From Azorinus chamasolen (Eukaryota; Mollusca; Bivalvia; Cardiida; Solecurtidae), in the NCBI GenBank assembly GCA_963576725.1, contig OY755246.1, positions 75,261,467-75,325,466 on the forward strand: a DNA stretch of 64,000 nucleotides, in the 5' to 3' direction. Below, in pieces: positions 1-42,035 of the stretch. The notes beneath the pieces are model-generated. The model did no database searches. It was not told the DNA's origin and saw nothing but the letters and a program-made list of their open reading frames with translations. How positions within the stretch are numbered: position 1 is the first letter of the stretch; every line of letters begins with the position of its first letter. The translations under genes were made by a program, and so were the position numbers.

Positions 1-619
1 AGGACTGAGGGTTTCATTGTACATGCATTAGGACTGAGGGTTTCACTGTTCATGTATTAGGACTGAGGGTTTCACTGTGCATGCATTAGGACTGAGGGTT
101 TCACTGTACATGTATTAGGACTGAGGGTTTCACTGTATTAGGACTGAGGGGTTCACTGTACATGCATTAGGACTGAGGGTTTCACTGTATATGCATTAGG
201 ACTGAGGGTTTCATTGTACATGTATTAGGACTGAGGGTCTCACTGTACATGTATTAGGACTGAGGGTCTCACTGTACATGTATTATGACTGAGTGTTCCA
301 CTGTACATGTATTAGGACTGAGTGTTCCACTGTACATGCATTAGGACTGAGTGTTCCACTGTACATGCATTAGGACTGAGGGTTTCACTGTATATGCATT
401 AGGACTGAGGGTTTCATTGTACATGTATTAGGACTGAGGGTCTCACTGTACATGTATTAGGACTGAGTGTTCCACTGTACATGCATTAGGACTGAGTGTT
501 CCACTGTACATGCATTAGGACTGAGGGTTTCACTGTATATGCATTAGGACTGAGGGTTTCATTGTACATGTATTAGGACTGAGGGTCTCACTGTACATGT
601 ATTAGGACTGGGGGTTTCA
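1..619. repeat. 29-bp minisatellite
   Basis: Tandem units built on GGACTGAGGGTTTCACTG followed by TACATGYATTA, repeating every 29 bp from the window start. One unit near 127-147 is shortened. Variants (TTTCACTGTATATGC, TTTCATTGTACATGT, TCTCACTGTACATGT, TGTTCCACTG) recur in the same order near 180-300, 370-500 and 525-615, so a higher-order pattern lies on top of the 29-bp unit. The array probably continues upstream of the window. Confidence 0.95.
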
Positions 620-2254
620 CCGCTGCTCTGTTGTTGGGTTTTCGTACCTCTGATTGGAGAAAATACTGACTACCTGTCAAACAGCTTGAATCCTGGTTAG
701 ACGCCGAATTACGTGGTGAATGGTGAGACGCCCAGTTACATGGTGAATGGTGAGACGCCCAGTTATCTGGCGTCTCATCTGGGTTCAGGTTATCTGCAAA
801 TGCGAGTGTGATAGCACTTGGCACGATCTTGATTAATGTGACCACAAAAGCGTAACTCTGGTTTTCTGCTTGACATGACTTGCACTAATGCCAGTGACAT
901 GCGCTAGAATAATGGCATTTAAATGCATATTTCGTGGTACTATGCATTTTGCACTGCCTTTCTTTGTATGTTTCGCACATGGTTAAGTACAATAAGGTGC
1001 ACGACCTGTCTGGTGTTGTTGTTATAACCATTCAATATATTGACCTCTGGTGTTTTTATAACCATTCAATATATTGTCAACGGTCCAAATAAGACGTGTT
1101 CATTTAAACATTTTCAAGAATAGCTCCCTTTATTTCCCCACTTAAGCCTATATACTGTGACCACTCTTTACAATCATATCAAAGAGACGATTCTAAAGAG
1201 TATTCACAGTATAACGTTTGGTGGAGAAATGACGAATTAAGTATTTAAGTAGCTCTGTTTGATGTCCATGCACGCTTTTAAAACCTTTATCCCGCATTTG
1301 CAAAGAGCTTGTGTCCAGATGAGCGGCCGAGTATTTCGGTTGTTTTATCGGGACCCAAGCTGCTCGACACTCGGGCAATAGTCTAGTAGGCAAACTTTGG
1401 AACAGGCTTATGCACACAGGATGTTTTGGCTCAGGCATAGACTGCGGAATCATATCTATATTACAATGTATATCATGTGTATGCACAACAGAGCAGACCA
1501 TGATCAGACGGCTCCTATAGGAGCCATCTAATATGGGTCTACTCTGCTTTGCAAATGCGTGAAAATGTGTTCATATAAACGAAAGGGTTAATTGATTTCG
1601 TGAAAATGGCACAGCTTTCTTCGTTTTTTATGATTTGCATTTGTTGGTTGTTATTGTGGTTTGAACGTTAGGTAAAAAACATATTGCGTGAATACACGTA
1701 TTATTAAAACATGAAACAAAAAACATAGCATGGGTACATGCATTTCATTTTCTTCACATATATTTCATGGCATGAAAATAATACCATCATAATTCCTTAT
1801 GCCCATATTTACTTGCATTTGAAGTCCAAATTTCAAGTTAAAATTCAAAAACTACAACTCTAAAATTAATGTTATTGCAGAGCCACTTTCACTCATTCGT
1901 TAACGAAATGTCTAAACTTTACAAATAATTCATAGCAACAACAACATACCTTAATATAAACGCATTTTCACGCCTTTGCAAACAGAGTAGAACCAGATCT
2001 GATAGCTCCTGTATGAGCCGTCTGACTAAAGTCTGCTCTTTTACTTGTGAAATCAAACAGATTCTATCAAAAACCAAAACATTCTATGGACATACTATGC
2101 TATCGGGAGCCCTATGGTCTGGGTCTGGTAGTGCATGCGTTTCCCGCAATTAAAGGTTTAACCTGCATATTTAGCAATTACATTTACACACTTAATATGT
2201 GCAAATACAAGAATCTTTCAGAGGCGATCATACAATAAAGCATGGCATCTATAA
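620..2254. other. No gene; palindromic repeat fragments
   Basis: I see no exon here. Recognisable pieces are: a foldback at about 677-815 (AACAGCTTGAATCC ... GTCTCATCTGGGTTC) with a 24-bp internal duplication; a short duplication of TTATAACCATTCAATATATTG at about 1025-1080; an inverted element at about 1127-1240 (TTATTTCCCCACTTAAGCC / GGTGGAGAAATGACGAATTAA), also seen near 32072 and 40318; and two hairpin cores of the TTAA-flanked MITE family at about 1492-1592 and 1958-2045. The rest is AT-rich and unassigned. Confidence 0.6.
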
Positions 2255-2450
2255 GAGCTACAGCTGATCGCTAAAAGCAGGTCGATACTAATGCAGCGAG
2301 GGAGCTACAGCTGATCGCTTAAAGCAGGTCGATACTAATGCAGCGAGGGAGCTACAGCTGATCGCTTAAAGCAGGTCGATACTAATGCAGCGAGGGAGCT
2401 ACAGCTGATCGCTTAAAGCAGGTCGATACTAATGCAGCGAGGGAGCTTTC
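2255..2450. repeat. 47-bp tandem repeat, four copies
   Basis: GAGCTACAGCTGATCGCT starts at 2255, 2302, 2349 and 2396, so the period is 47 bp. The unit also carries AGCAGGTCGATACTAATGC. It resembles half of a dispersed element seen elsewhere in the window (TTAATGCAGGTCAAAAGTAATG ... AGCTTTCTGCATTACTTT), so it may be an amplified fragment of that element. Confidence 0.9.
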
Positions 2451-2472
2451 TGCATTACTTTCATTCTATATA

Positions 2473-2716
2473 AACCTTTCCCTCATATAAACGCATTTTC
2501 ATGCATTTGCAAACAGAGTTGATCCAGATTAGATGGCTCCTGTAGGAGCTGTTTGATCAGGGTCTGCTCTGTTTGCTAATGGAATTTGATAGACCTGTTT
2601 CTTTAGATTCTAAAATGGCCATAATATTCAACCTGTCATATTTCATTATAACTATTTTCCATGAATACTCAGTAGGTATTGAAATTTGAACTAAATATAG
2701 AACAGATTATTGAGAG
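2473..2716. mobile_element. TTAA-MITE relative (CCTTTCCCT subfamily)
   Basis: Starts AAACCTTTCCCTCATATAAA and contains the hairpin core GCAAACAGAGTTGATCCAGA ... GATCAGGGTCTGCTCTGTTTG. It then has the tail found in the near-complete copy at 31224-31475, including TTTCATTATAACTATTTTCC and CAGTAGGTATTGAAA. The right end runs into the 39-bp array, so the terminal repeat there is lost or overwritten. Confidence 0.75.
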
Positions 2717-2721
2717 TGGGT

Positions 2722-3310
2722 TATCCTACCGCCTGTCTCTTAACCTTTATCCTGCCGATCAACCCTACCGTCTGTCTCTTAACCATCATCCTGCCGATCA
2801 ACCCTACCACCTGTCTTTTAACCTTTATCCTGCCGATCAACCCTACCGCCTGTCTCTTAACCTTTATCCTGCCGATCAACCCTACCACCTGTCTCTTAAC
2901 CTTTATCCTGCCGATCAACCCTACCGCCTGTCTCTTAACCTTTATCCTGCCGATCAACCCTACCGCCTGTCTCTTAACCTTTATCCTGCCGATCAACCCT
3001 ACCACCTGTCTCTTAACCTTTATCCTGCCGATCAACCCTACCACCTGTCTCTTAACCTTTATCCTGCCGATCAACCCTACCACCTGTCTCTTAACCTTTA
3101 TCCTGCCGATCAACCCTACCGCCTGTCTCTTAACCTTTATCCTGCCGATCAACCCTACCGCCTGTCTCTTAACCTTTATCCTGCCGATCAACCCTACCAC
3201 CTGTCTCTTAACCTTTATCCTGCCGATCAACCCTACCACCTGTCTCTTAACCTTTATCCTGCCGATCAACCCTACCACCTGTCTCTTAACCTTTATCCTG
3301 CCGATCAACA
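2722..3310. repeat. 39-bp minisatellite, about 15 copies
   Basis: Unit CTACCGCCTGTCTCTTAACC plus TTTATCCTGCCGATCAACC, 39 bp. Copies differ mainly by CCGCC versus CCACC. The period is a multiple of three and the unit lacks stops in several frames. The array therefore reads as 13-residue peptide repeats in two + frames and one - frame, which I take as accidental. Confidence 0.95.
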
Positions 3311-3439
3311 CCTAACTCGCATTCGCAAACAGCTCGTATACAGCTGACCCGCCGAGTAACTCGGGCTTTCCTCAGGTCCAAGATGTTTGACATTCGGTCA
3401 GTTGTCTCTAAAAAAGCTTAAACGAAATACAGGCTTCAT

Positions 3440-4602
3440 ATCTCAGTTTCAACAGACATGTTTGGTCAGTTCATATCTCAGTTTCACCAGACATGTTTGG
3501 TCAGTTCATATCTCAGTTTCACCAGACATGTTTGGTCAGTTTCAACAGACATGTTTGGTCAGTTCATATCTCAGTTTCACCAGACATGTTTGGTCAGTTC
3601 ATATCTCAGTTTCACCAGACATGTTTGGTCAGTTCATATCTCAGTTTCAACAGACATGTTTGGTCAGTTCATATCTCAGTTTCACCAGACATGTTTGGTC
3701 AGTTCATATCTCAGTTTCAACAGACACGTTTGGTCAGTTCATATCTCAGTTTCAACAGACATGTTTGGTCAGTTCATATCTCAGTTTCACCAGACATGTT
3801 TGGTCAGTTCATATCTCAGTTTCACCAGACATGTTTGGTCAGTTCATATCTCAGTTTCAACAGACATGTTTGGTCAGTTCATATCTCAGTTTGACCAGAC
3901 ATGTTTGGTCAGTTCATATCTCAGTTTCACCAGACATGTTTGGTCAGTTCATATCTCAGTTTCACCAGACATGTTTGGTCAGTTCATATCTCAGTTTCAC
4001 CAGACATGTTTGGTCAGTTCATATCTCAGTTTCAACAGACATGTTTGGTCAGTTCATATCTCAGTTTCAACAGACATGTTTGGTCAATTCATATCTCAGT
4101 TTCAACAGACATGTTTGGTCAGTTCATATCTCAGTTTCACCAGACATGTTTGGTCAGTTCATATCTCAGTTTCACCAGACATGTTTGGTCAGTTCATATC
4201 TCAGTTTCACCAGACATGTTTGGTCAGTTCATATCTCAGTTTCACCAGACATGTTTGGTCAGTTCATATCTCAGTTTCACCAGACATGTTTGGTCAGTTT
4301 ATATCTCAGTTTCACCAGACATGTTTGGTCAGTTCATATCTCAGTTTCACCAGACATGTTTGGTCAGTTTATATCTCAGTTTCACCAGACATGTTTGGTC
4401 AGGTCATATCTCAGTTTCACCAGACATTATATCTCAGTTTCACCAGACATGTTTGGTCAGTTCATATCTCAGTTTCACCAGACATGTTTGGTCAGTTCAT
4501 ATCTCAGTTTCACCAGACATGTTTGGTCAGTTTATATCTCAGTTTCACCAGACATGTTTGGTCAGTTTATATCTCAGTTTCACCAGACATGTTTGGTCAG
4601 GG
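3440..4602. repeat. 35-bp minisatellite, about 33 copies
   Basis: Unit GTTTCACCAGACATGTTTGG plus TCAGTTCATATCTCA, 35 bp. Copies carry CACCAG or CAACAG; the CAACAG form dominates the left and middle and disappears toward the right end. Truncated units occur near 3540 and 4427. The array is stop-free in all three + frames only because the unit is; I do not read it as coding. Confidence 0.95.
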
Positions 4603-4607
4603 TTAGG

Positions 4608-4990
4608 TTAACTCTTCACCCATGAACATTCAGGTAAAACAGATTGACTTCATGCATATTCATTAGAATAGTTTTTATGACACAAGAACACAGAAATGTT
4701 TGCTAATGGCAGGCATTACAGAATCATATTTTTATTATTCCATAAGCAGACAAAGCAGACCGTGATCTGGGTCTACTCTGTTTGCAAAGGCGTAGAAAGG
4801 CGTATTTGGAGTCAAGGGTTAACTCTTTACACACTGGAAGAGGGTGGCTATTCTGTGTAGACATCGATCCAAATTTATGTTGTTCCAACAGCAAACAGAG
4901 CAGACCCTGATCAAACGGATCATTCAATATGTCTGATCTGGGTTTTCTCTGTTTGTAAAGGCGTAGAAAGGCGTATTTATGGAGTAAAGG
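4608..4990. mobile_element. Two adjacent TTAA-MITE copies
   Basis: The first copy runs from TTAACTCTTCACCCATGAAC (4608) to GGAGTCAAGGGTTAA (4822). The second starts at that same TTAA and runs to TATTTATGGAGTAAAGG near 4990, where the next minisatellite begins. Each has a remnant of the hairpin core (GCAAACAGAGCAGACCCTGA / GTCTGATCTGGG). The two share the TTAA at 4819-4822. Confidence 0.8.
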
Positions 4991-5742
4991 TTTGCGGGTT
5001 GGTGTAGTGGGTTTGTATTGTGTAATGTACAGATAACTAAATGTTTGACGGTTGGTGTAGTGGGTTTGTATTGTGTAATGTACAGATAACTAAATGTTTG
5101 ACGGTTGGTGTAGTGGGTTTGTATTGTGTAATGTACAGATAACTAAATGTTTGACGGTTGGTGTAGAGGGTTTGTATTGTGTAATGTACAGATAACTAAA
5201 GGTTTGCGGGTTGGTGTAGAGGGTTTGTATTGTGTAATGTACAGATAACTAAATGTTTGACGGTTGGTGTAGATGGGTTGTATTGTGTAATGTATTACAG
5301 ATCATTAAAGGTTTGACGGTTGGTGTAGAGGGTTTGTATTGTGTAATGTACAGATAACTAAAGGTTTGCGGGTTGGTGTAGAGGGTTTGTATTGTGTAAT
5401 GTACAGATAACTAAATGTTTGACGGTTGGTGTAGATGGGTTGTATTGTGTAATGTATTACAGATCATTAAAGGTTTGACGGTTGGTGTAGAGGGTTTGTA
5501 TTGTGTAATGTATTACAGATCATTGAAGGTTTGACGATTGGTGTAGATGGGTTGTATTGTGTAATGTATTACAGATCATTAAAGGTTTGACGGTTGGTGT
5601 AGAGGGTTTGTATTGTGTAATGTATTACAGATCATTAGAGGTTTGACGGTTGGTGTAGAGGGCTTGTATTGTGTAATGTATTACAGATCATTAGAGGTTT
5701 GACGGTTGGTGTAGAGGGTTTGTATTGTGTAATATATTACAG
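4991..5742. repeat. 53-56 bp minisatellite ending in a splice acceptor
   Basis: Units of GGTTTGACGGTTGGTGTAGA and GGGTTTGTATTGTGTAATG. Left-hand units end TACAGATAACTAAA. Most right-hand units end TATTACAGATCATTA, the same sequence as the intron-exon junction at 5742/5743. Junction-like AGs followed by ATCATT occur at 5300, 5462, 5518, 5574, 5630 and 5686, before the real one at 5741-5742. The array therefore includes copies of the first visible exon's acceptor and first few exon bases. Confidence 0.93.
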
Positions 5743-36170
<30,428 letters not shown>

Positions 36171-36681
36171 TAGTTTGTGTACTATAACAGCTTCCCAGCT
36201 TCATGAAGTGTATATAGTAGCAGGATTCTTCTTTCTTTTGTACAACTACTTGTACTACTACTGTTTCCCAGCTTCATGCAGTGTACACAGAGTCTGAAAT
36301 TCAGGATAAAGATACTTATTTTGTACGCCAGGTTTCCAGCTTCATGCAGTGTATACAGAGCCAGAATATCAGCGTAAAGATACTTCTTTTGTACTACTAC
36401 AGTTTCCATGCGTCTTGCAGTACAACCAGCACAAAATAGTTATTGTGCCTTCACCATAGTGCAACTAGATCTCGTTTTATAGTTTATTTGTCAAATTTAT
36501 CTTCAACACTCTTTTGTGATAACCTTTGCAACTGTTTGGATCCAGATGAGACGCGTAGTAACTCCACACTGTTTGTGCCTCTGATCAGATCATGTTTTTG
36601 GCAAGAGGTGTAAGAAAGAATCTATTTTGAACAATTAAACTGATGACAATATTTGTAGACGATAGAAGGATAACAAACTCC
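36171..36681. other. Probable 3' untranslated region with ~80-bp repeats
   Basis: After the TGA, CAGCTTCATGMAGTGTAYA recurs near 36188, 36270 and 36338 with TTTTGTACTACTACTGTTTC C between, giving about three imperfect units of 70-80 bp. No AATAAA lies close to the stop; the first I see is at 37639-37644. The polyadenylation site is therefore not placed. Confidence 0.5.
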
Positions 36682-37046
36682 AAATAAGTGTCTATTTTAC
36701 AGATCTGGGGCTAAAATTGAGCAACAGCTTAACTTTCTGCTCCATCTTGGAACTATATTCAGGGTGTAACTGATGGCACATGGTCAGTTGATCACGTGAC
36801 AAGACCTTCTTATACACTGGAGGAAGGTCATAGCATGTCGTTTCGTTCAACGATAGGGCCCCCTCCATGATCTCGATGGCTTCATCGTTGAAAGAGACGA
36901 CAGGGGTCCGATCCTTGAACGAGACGACATGCTATCACCTTCCTCCAGTGAATAGGAAGGTCTGGTCACATGAAGAGCTGATCATGTGACAAAAGTTAGG
37001 CTGTTGCTCAATTTTAGCCCCAGGTAGGTAAATAGACACTTACATG
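36682..37046. mobile_element. Long-inverted-repeat foldback element
   Basis: Left arm AAATAAGTGTCTATTTTA ... GGGGCTAAAATTGAGCAACA G and right arm CTGTTGCTCAATTTTAGCCC C ... AATAGACACTTACAT are inverted copies. Inner parts also pair: CTGGAGGAAGGTCATAGCAT GTCGTTTCG with CGAGACGACATGCTATCACC TTCCTCCAG. About 365 bp, almost fully self-complementary, with no open frame. Confidence 0.88.
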
Positions 37047-37124
37047 TATTTAGATATGGCTGCGTCAGGAATCAACATTCAATCCAAACCCCAAGTAGTT
37101 TATTAGAGGACATGTATGCACTGT

Positions 37125-37540
37125 CATTTTCAAACAGTGTGCCCCCTGGTCAGAGGGCTCTTATAGGAGCTCTCTGATCAGGGTCTGCACTAGTTGTCAT
37201 TCAAAATCCTAAATTCAGTTTAAGCCTTTCCTACTGAGTGTATACTGACTCTGTAGTTCAGCACTGACGAGCTATTCGACGCCTTCTATACTGAGTGTAT
37301 ACTGACTCTGTAGTTAAGCAATGACGAGCTATTCGACGCCTTCTATACTGAGTGTATACTGACTCTGTAGTTCAGCACTGACGAGCTATTCGACGCCTTC
37401 TATACTGAGTGTATACTGACTCTGTAGTTCAGCAATGACGAGCTATTCGACGCCTTCTATACTGAGTGTATACTGACTCTGTAGTTCAGCAATGACGAGC
37501 TATTCGACGCCTTCTATACTGAGTGTATACCGACTCTATA
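37125..37540. repeat. Hairpin relative and 57-bp tandem repeat
   Basis: 37134-37190 is an intact hairpin, CAAACAGTGTGCCCCCTGGT CAGAGGGCTC ... CTGATCAGGGTCTGCAC. From 37232 a 57-bp unit (TACTGAGTGTATACTGACTC TGTAGTTCAGCACTGACGAG CTATTCGACGCCTTC) is repeated about five and a half times. Confidence 0.9.
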
Positions 37541-38585
37541 ATTAAGCACTGACGGGATGTTTCACTCTGATAATTCAGTGTTGAAGGTGTACACACATTT
37601 TACTCTAGTAGCTATATTCAATGCTATACGTCCGCTCAAATAAATCTATGAGAAGACTCTTATGTCTTGACTAAAATATTCGTTAGCGTCTCTTCCTTGA
37701 ACACCTTTACCGAATTTTGAGTCATTGGCCCTTTCCATTTTGAATATTTATGAAACAAATAATGACATCATGAATATTTATTGGCATATGTACACGGGAA
37801 TTGTTGGTATTGTGGGAAACTGTAGATTCAGATATATCATAATAGCATAGGCAAACAGAGCAGACCCTGACCAGACAGATAGTACGATAGCCGTCTGATC
37901 TGAGTCTACTCTGTTTACAAAGGCGTGTAAAGACGTTTATCGTACAAGGGTTATTATTGAAATCGTACCAGCCTTTATACCCTTTCGCCGAAAAAGATTT
38001 CGTAGACGAGTATTATCGTCTGCTTCAGATAGGATTTCCTTCTGAATCAATTCATTTCCAAAACCAATACACTAGAGTGTCAATCAGTTTGGGTCCTCAG
38101 GGGACGCCGAGATTCTTCTGGTTCCATAGTGTTTCCAGTGGTTTTAACGAATTATTTATTGCATATAATAAAGGCAGTGCATTTTATAAATGATCCGATG
38201 TAGTTTGATGTTAAAGTTTCCATGTCGCCAATGTTATTGTCCGCACTTCAGACAATTTCGCCAATGTTATTGTCCGCACTTTAGACAATTTTGCCAATGT
38301 TATTGTCCGCACTTCAGACAATATCGCCAATGTTATTCCACCGCGCTTTAGACAAAATTCGTTTGCATTTTAGATCTGTATCTACTTGGCGGTGTTCCAG
38401 TTGGTTATCCCGAGAGTTCCGATTTGTTCCGTATGTGTTTTGGGTTTAAACTTTTATTACTGGTTCACCAATGTGTTTTACGATATAAGTTGTTCAGGGA
38501 AATCTTCATAAAATAGTACAAACAGTATTAGTTCAATGGTTATGAAATATTTTCAGAGAATGCATTGTTTACAGGCATATTAGCT
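37541..38585. other. Intergenic: one TTAA-MITE copy and a 33-bp repeat
   Basis: 37729-37955 is a MITE copy (CCCTTTCCATTTTGAATATT ... GTCTGATCTGAGTCTACTCT GTTTAC). 38226-38345 has about four copies of CGCCAATGTTATTGTCCGCA CTTCAGACAATTT. The remainder shows no recognised feature. Confidence 0.65.
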
Positions 38586-39314
38586 TTAACTCTTTATACC
38601 ATGAATATTCATGTTAGAAATTATGACATTATGAATTTTAATTACATTATACTTTAAAATGGTATTTTAATACATGAAATATGTGCCTACGCAGAAACTG
38701 TATACTGTAAATTCAAATCTCTGTCAATTCATTTGCAAACAGAGCAGAGCCTGACCCTACAGAGGCCGTCTGGTCTGGGTACAGATACTATGCAAAGCGG
38801 TAGAAATACGTATTTATGGAGCAAAGGGTTAATCCTTTATTCTACAGATACCACAGAACCCACAGTAGTATGTGAAGACACATGTAGGACTGGTCTGATC
38901 AGGGTATACTCTGTTGGCTTACGGAATTATATAGATCTGCGTGTAGATGTGAGTGTGTAGTTTGTGGCATGGCCAAAACTGTTCATGTTTATGTGCTTTT
39001 ATAATTATTAAGCTAAATAATATTCATACACACACTATTTTACATGAATATGCATGGAGTCAATGATAAACCCTTTACTCCTTAAATACGTCTTTCTATG
39101 CCGTTGTAAACAGAGGAGACCTAGATCAAAGGCTCCTATAGAAGTTGTCTGATCATGGTCTGTTCTGTGTGCTTATGATATAATATAGATATTATTATAC
39201 AATTTCTGCTATGGACCAAAGTTCCTGTGTCCATTTGTAGTTAAAACAATTAATCTAATTATTATTCATGCTGTCATTATTTCTTACATGAATATTCATA
39301 GAGTAAAGGGTTAA
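38586..39314. mobile_element. Three TTAA-MITE copies end to end
   Basis: 38586-38832 (TTAACTCTTTATACCATG to GGAGCAAAGGGTTAA), 38829-39073 (TTAATCCTTTATTCTACA to GCATGGAGTCAATGATAA) and about 39069-39314 (AACCCTTTACTCCTTAAA to ATAGAGTAAAGGGTTAA). The junction TTAA is shared between the first two; the second junction is mutated to ATAA. Confidence 0.85.
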
Positions 39315-39589
39315 CGCTATATATGTAAATTTATTCACAGGCATATTAACCGTGCACATTGTATTCTAAAATGCAAACTAAAACATCAAACGCTGGTCTC
39401 AAATACAAAATACCTGCTATCACTATTATCAGATATGGATAAGTAGCCAAATGGGCTTACAAACAGTTTCTTCATGCGTTCATTTTGCACACCAATGCAA
39501 ATATCAGTCATTTTTCATATTCACGTGTACGTTTTGCCACGAGGTACCAAAATGGTCTTGTGTATAGAACTTTTGTGATGAATTATAGT

Positions 39590-40277
39590 AGAACATGTTT
39601 TAAGCGGTCTTCAAAAAGAGTTCTTACTATTGGTCTGTAAGGCAAATATCAGCTTAATGCATGTCAAAAATAATGCAGAATGCTCTTTTAGGAATTTTCT
39701 GCATTACTTTTGCCCTGCATTAAGCAGTCACCTGTTTTAAGACTTCTATGTTCAGTAAATGAATGGCCGCTTAGGACAGGTTCTAGTGTATCTTGTACCA
39801 TAGGGTATCAAGGTAGTCTTGTATATAGAACGTGTGTGATGCATTATGAGTAATCTACAGGAATGTTTCGGGAAGAAAACGAGTATAAGGGTAAGTTTTA
39901 ACCCTGTACTCCATGAATATTCATGTAACAAATAATCACATTGTGAGTATTAATTAGATTATTTTTCATAATGGCACATGGACACAGGAAGTTTTGGCAA
40001 TGACAGAAACTGTAGAATCATATCTATTACCCCGGGGGCCAGAAAGGGTTACCGTGCACCCCCCGTCTGACTTTTTTTCATGGGTACCAGGGTGTTTAGT
40101 AGGGTCTGCTGAATGGAAATCAAAATTGTACCCATGAAAAAACTCATTCCTGCTATATTATATCATGAGAAGACAGAGCACATCTTGATAAGACGGGGCT
40201 CCTATAGGAGTCCTCTGGTCTGGGTCTACTCTGTTTGTAAAGGCGTAGAAATGCGTATATGTTGAGTAAAGGGTTAA
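39590..40277. mobile_element. TGCATTAAGC element, then TTAA-MITE with nested insertion
   Basis: 39590-39795: TAGAACATGTTTTAAGCGGT ... AATGCATGTCAAAAATAATG ... TGCATTACTTTTGCCCTGCA TTAAGCAGTCACC. 39898-40277: a MITE with ends TTAACCCTGTACTCCATG and GTTGAGTAAAGGGTTAA, interrupted at about 40032-40160. The insertion holds inverted TTTTTTTCATGGGTACC and TGTACCCATGAAAAAA. Confidence 0.75.
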
Positions 40278-42035
40278 AGAGATACACAGTAGATAAAGGT
40301 GCATACCCAAAAACTAAACTCATCATTTCTCCACCAAACCCTATACTGTGGCCACTCTAAGAGGCGATTCTAAATTTGTTAAAGTGTTCACAATACAGGC
40401 TTTAGTGGAAAAATAAAGGAACTATTCTTGAAAATGTTTAAATTTACGCATCTTATCTGAATCTTTGGATTAAAACTCTCCACAATAATCACGTAAGAAA
40501 TAAACATTGGTTCATTGATTCACATGATGAATATGATGAATACTCATGCAAGAAATAATGACACCATTACTACAATAAACCCCCTGTTAACCGGACGTTC
40601 AAATTAGTAACGATGTCGGTGAGAGCTTCATGCAGGATGAACGTAATACAGAAAGCTCCAAAGGAGTCATGACTTTCACCTTGCATTAAGCAGTCAACTG
40701 CATATAAATATGTAAATTCTTCTCAATGCGATTTTCTGTTTAGTGGGACTTTACAGTATATTAAATATGAGGTATTGTATTGGCTTATGAACAAAAAAGT
40801 GTGCCCATAGAGATGAGGTCTTATAGTGGCATATGAACAAAAGAAAATTTGCCCATAGAGATGAGGTCTTATATTTGCATATGAACAAAAGAAAAGTTGT
40901 CCATAGCACAGTCTCTACAATCACATGTATATTGTTCGAAAGCAAACTGAGAAAATTCTAAACAAGTGTTTCCTTCAGGAGCCGTCTGATAAGGGCCACT
41001 CCGTTTGAAAATGTTTTAAATGCGTATTCATAGAGTAAAGGGTTTAAGAAGGCGGTTGCTAGAACGCTCCAAAAAGAACCGTCTTTGTAATATGTGTCCT
41101 GCATTAAGCTACCAGCTGTCTTCCAGGCTGAAAATTACACTTCTGTGCTACTGTTGTAGAGAATATTACCGCTGACGTAAGTGATGTTGTTTAGCATAAT
41201 TGTGTGTTGTAATGTGCTTTCAGAATGGTTTTGATTGTAATAAATGTGTTGCCATCATTCCGTTTCTCTTTTGATATGTTTTTATCCAATATACTTTGTG
41301 TATATTCCCATATACAGTAGAACCTGTCTTACGCGACCTTATATTGATTGGACACAATAATCTTAAAAAACACGTGGTTGCTTAATACAGAGCAAAAGTA
41401 ATACAAAAAGTTCCTATAGGCGCGTTTTGCATTACCTTTGCCCAGTATTAAGCATTTAAAATCGGTAGGGTCTAAATGCCAACCATCACACGTATTTTTT
41501 GAGACAACCATCACACGTAGTCATGAATATTCGAGTTTGATTGACAGTTCTAAATATAGTATCCAATAGAACGCTCATTCGTATTCAGCTGAGACAACCA
41601 TCACATGTATTCGTTTATTTTGAATTTAATATTCATGTAAACATTTAGGGACGTAGTTGAGAAGATGTATCGACTACAAAGCAAGATCCAGATGAGACGT
41701 TGAATATTATCCGAAGAACCCGTGATCTCGACTGAATCAAAATTGTTTGTACTTAGCATGCAAATACTAAAACTATAAATAAGTAAAGACTGGTGTATGA
41801 TTAGTATTTTTTTTCAAACCGTTAGAAATAGTAAATGTAAATATTGTTAGTTATGGCAATAAAAATACTTTTTTATTTGTTTTCTCTTCCGAACTTAATG
41901 AATATATACAAAGTAACAGCACGAAAGAGAATTAAAAATAATAGATTGTTACGTTTATTCCATAAAAGCCTCTCATCTGGGTCTGGATCTGGATTTGAAC
42001 TGTTTTACGTTCATTTTGTACATGTTAGAATATGA
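40278..42035. other. Intergenic: repeat fragments and stray satellite motifs
   Basis: 40318-40430 inverted element TTTCTCCACCAAACCCTATA CTGTGGCCACTC; 40575-40760 and 41320-41480 TGCATTAAGC-type copies; 40770-40905 an imperfect 57-bp repeat (CATATGAACAAAAGAAAA ... CCCATAGAGATGAGGTCTTA T). ACAACCATCACACGTA-like words, the core of the coming satellite, appear at about 41476, 41503 and 41594. No gene recognised. Confidence 0.6.

Noticed and set aside
1193..1501. 102-codon - strand frame
   Set aside because: It overlaps an inverted dispersed element and a MITE core; no recognisable domain, and the composition follows the repeats.
2679..3347. 222-codon + frame with 13-residue repeats (LNLYPADQPYRLS), and a - strand frame over the same bases
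   Set aside because: The 39-bp unit is a multiple of three and stop-free, so long frames arise automatically in several frames at once. There is no codon bias, splice or domain support.
3387..4625. 412- and 382-codon + frames rich in HISVSPDMFGQF repeats
   Set aside because: The 35-bp unit lacks stops in every + frame, so all three frames are open. Variation does not favour synonymous change in any one frame.
1..5742. Possible upstream exons of the receptor cyclase
   Set aside because: I read through for ectodomain blocks with splice sites in phase 0 and found none. The region is tandem arrays and palindromic elements.
36182..36409. - strand frame downstream of the stop codon
   Set aside because: It follows the imperfect ~80-bp repeats in the probable 3' untranslated region.
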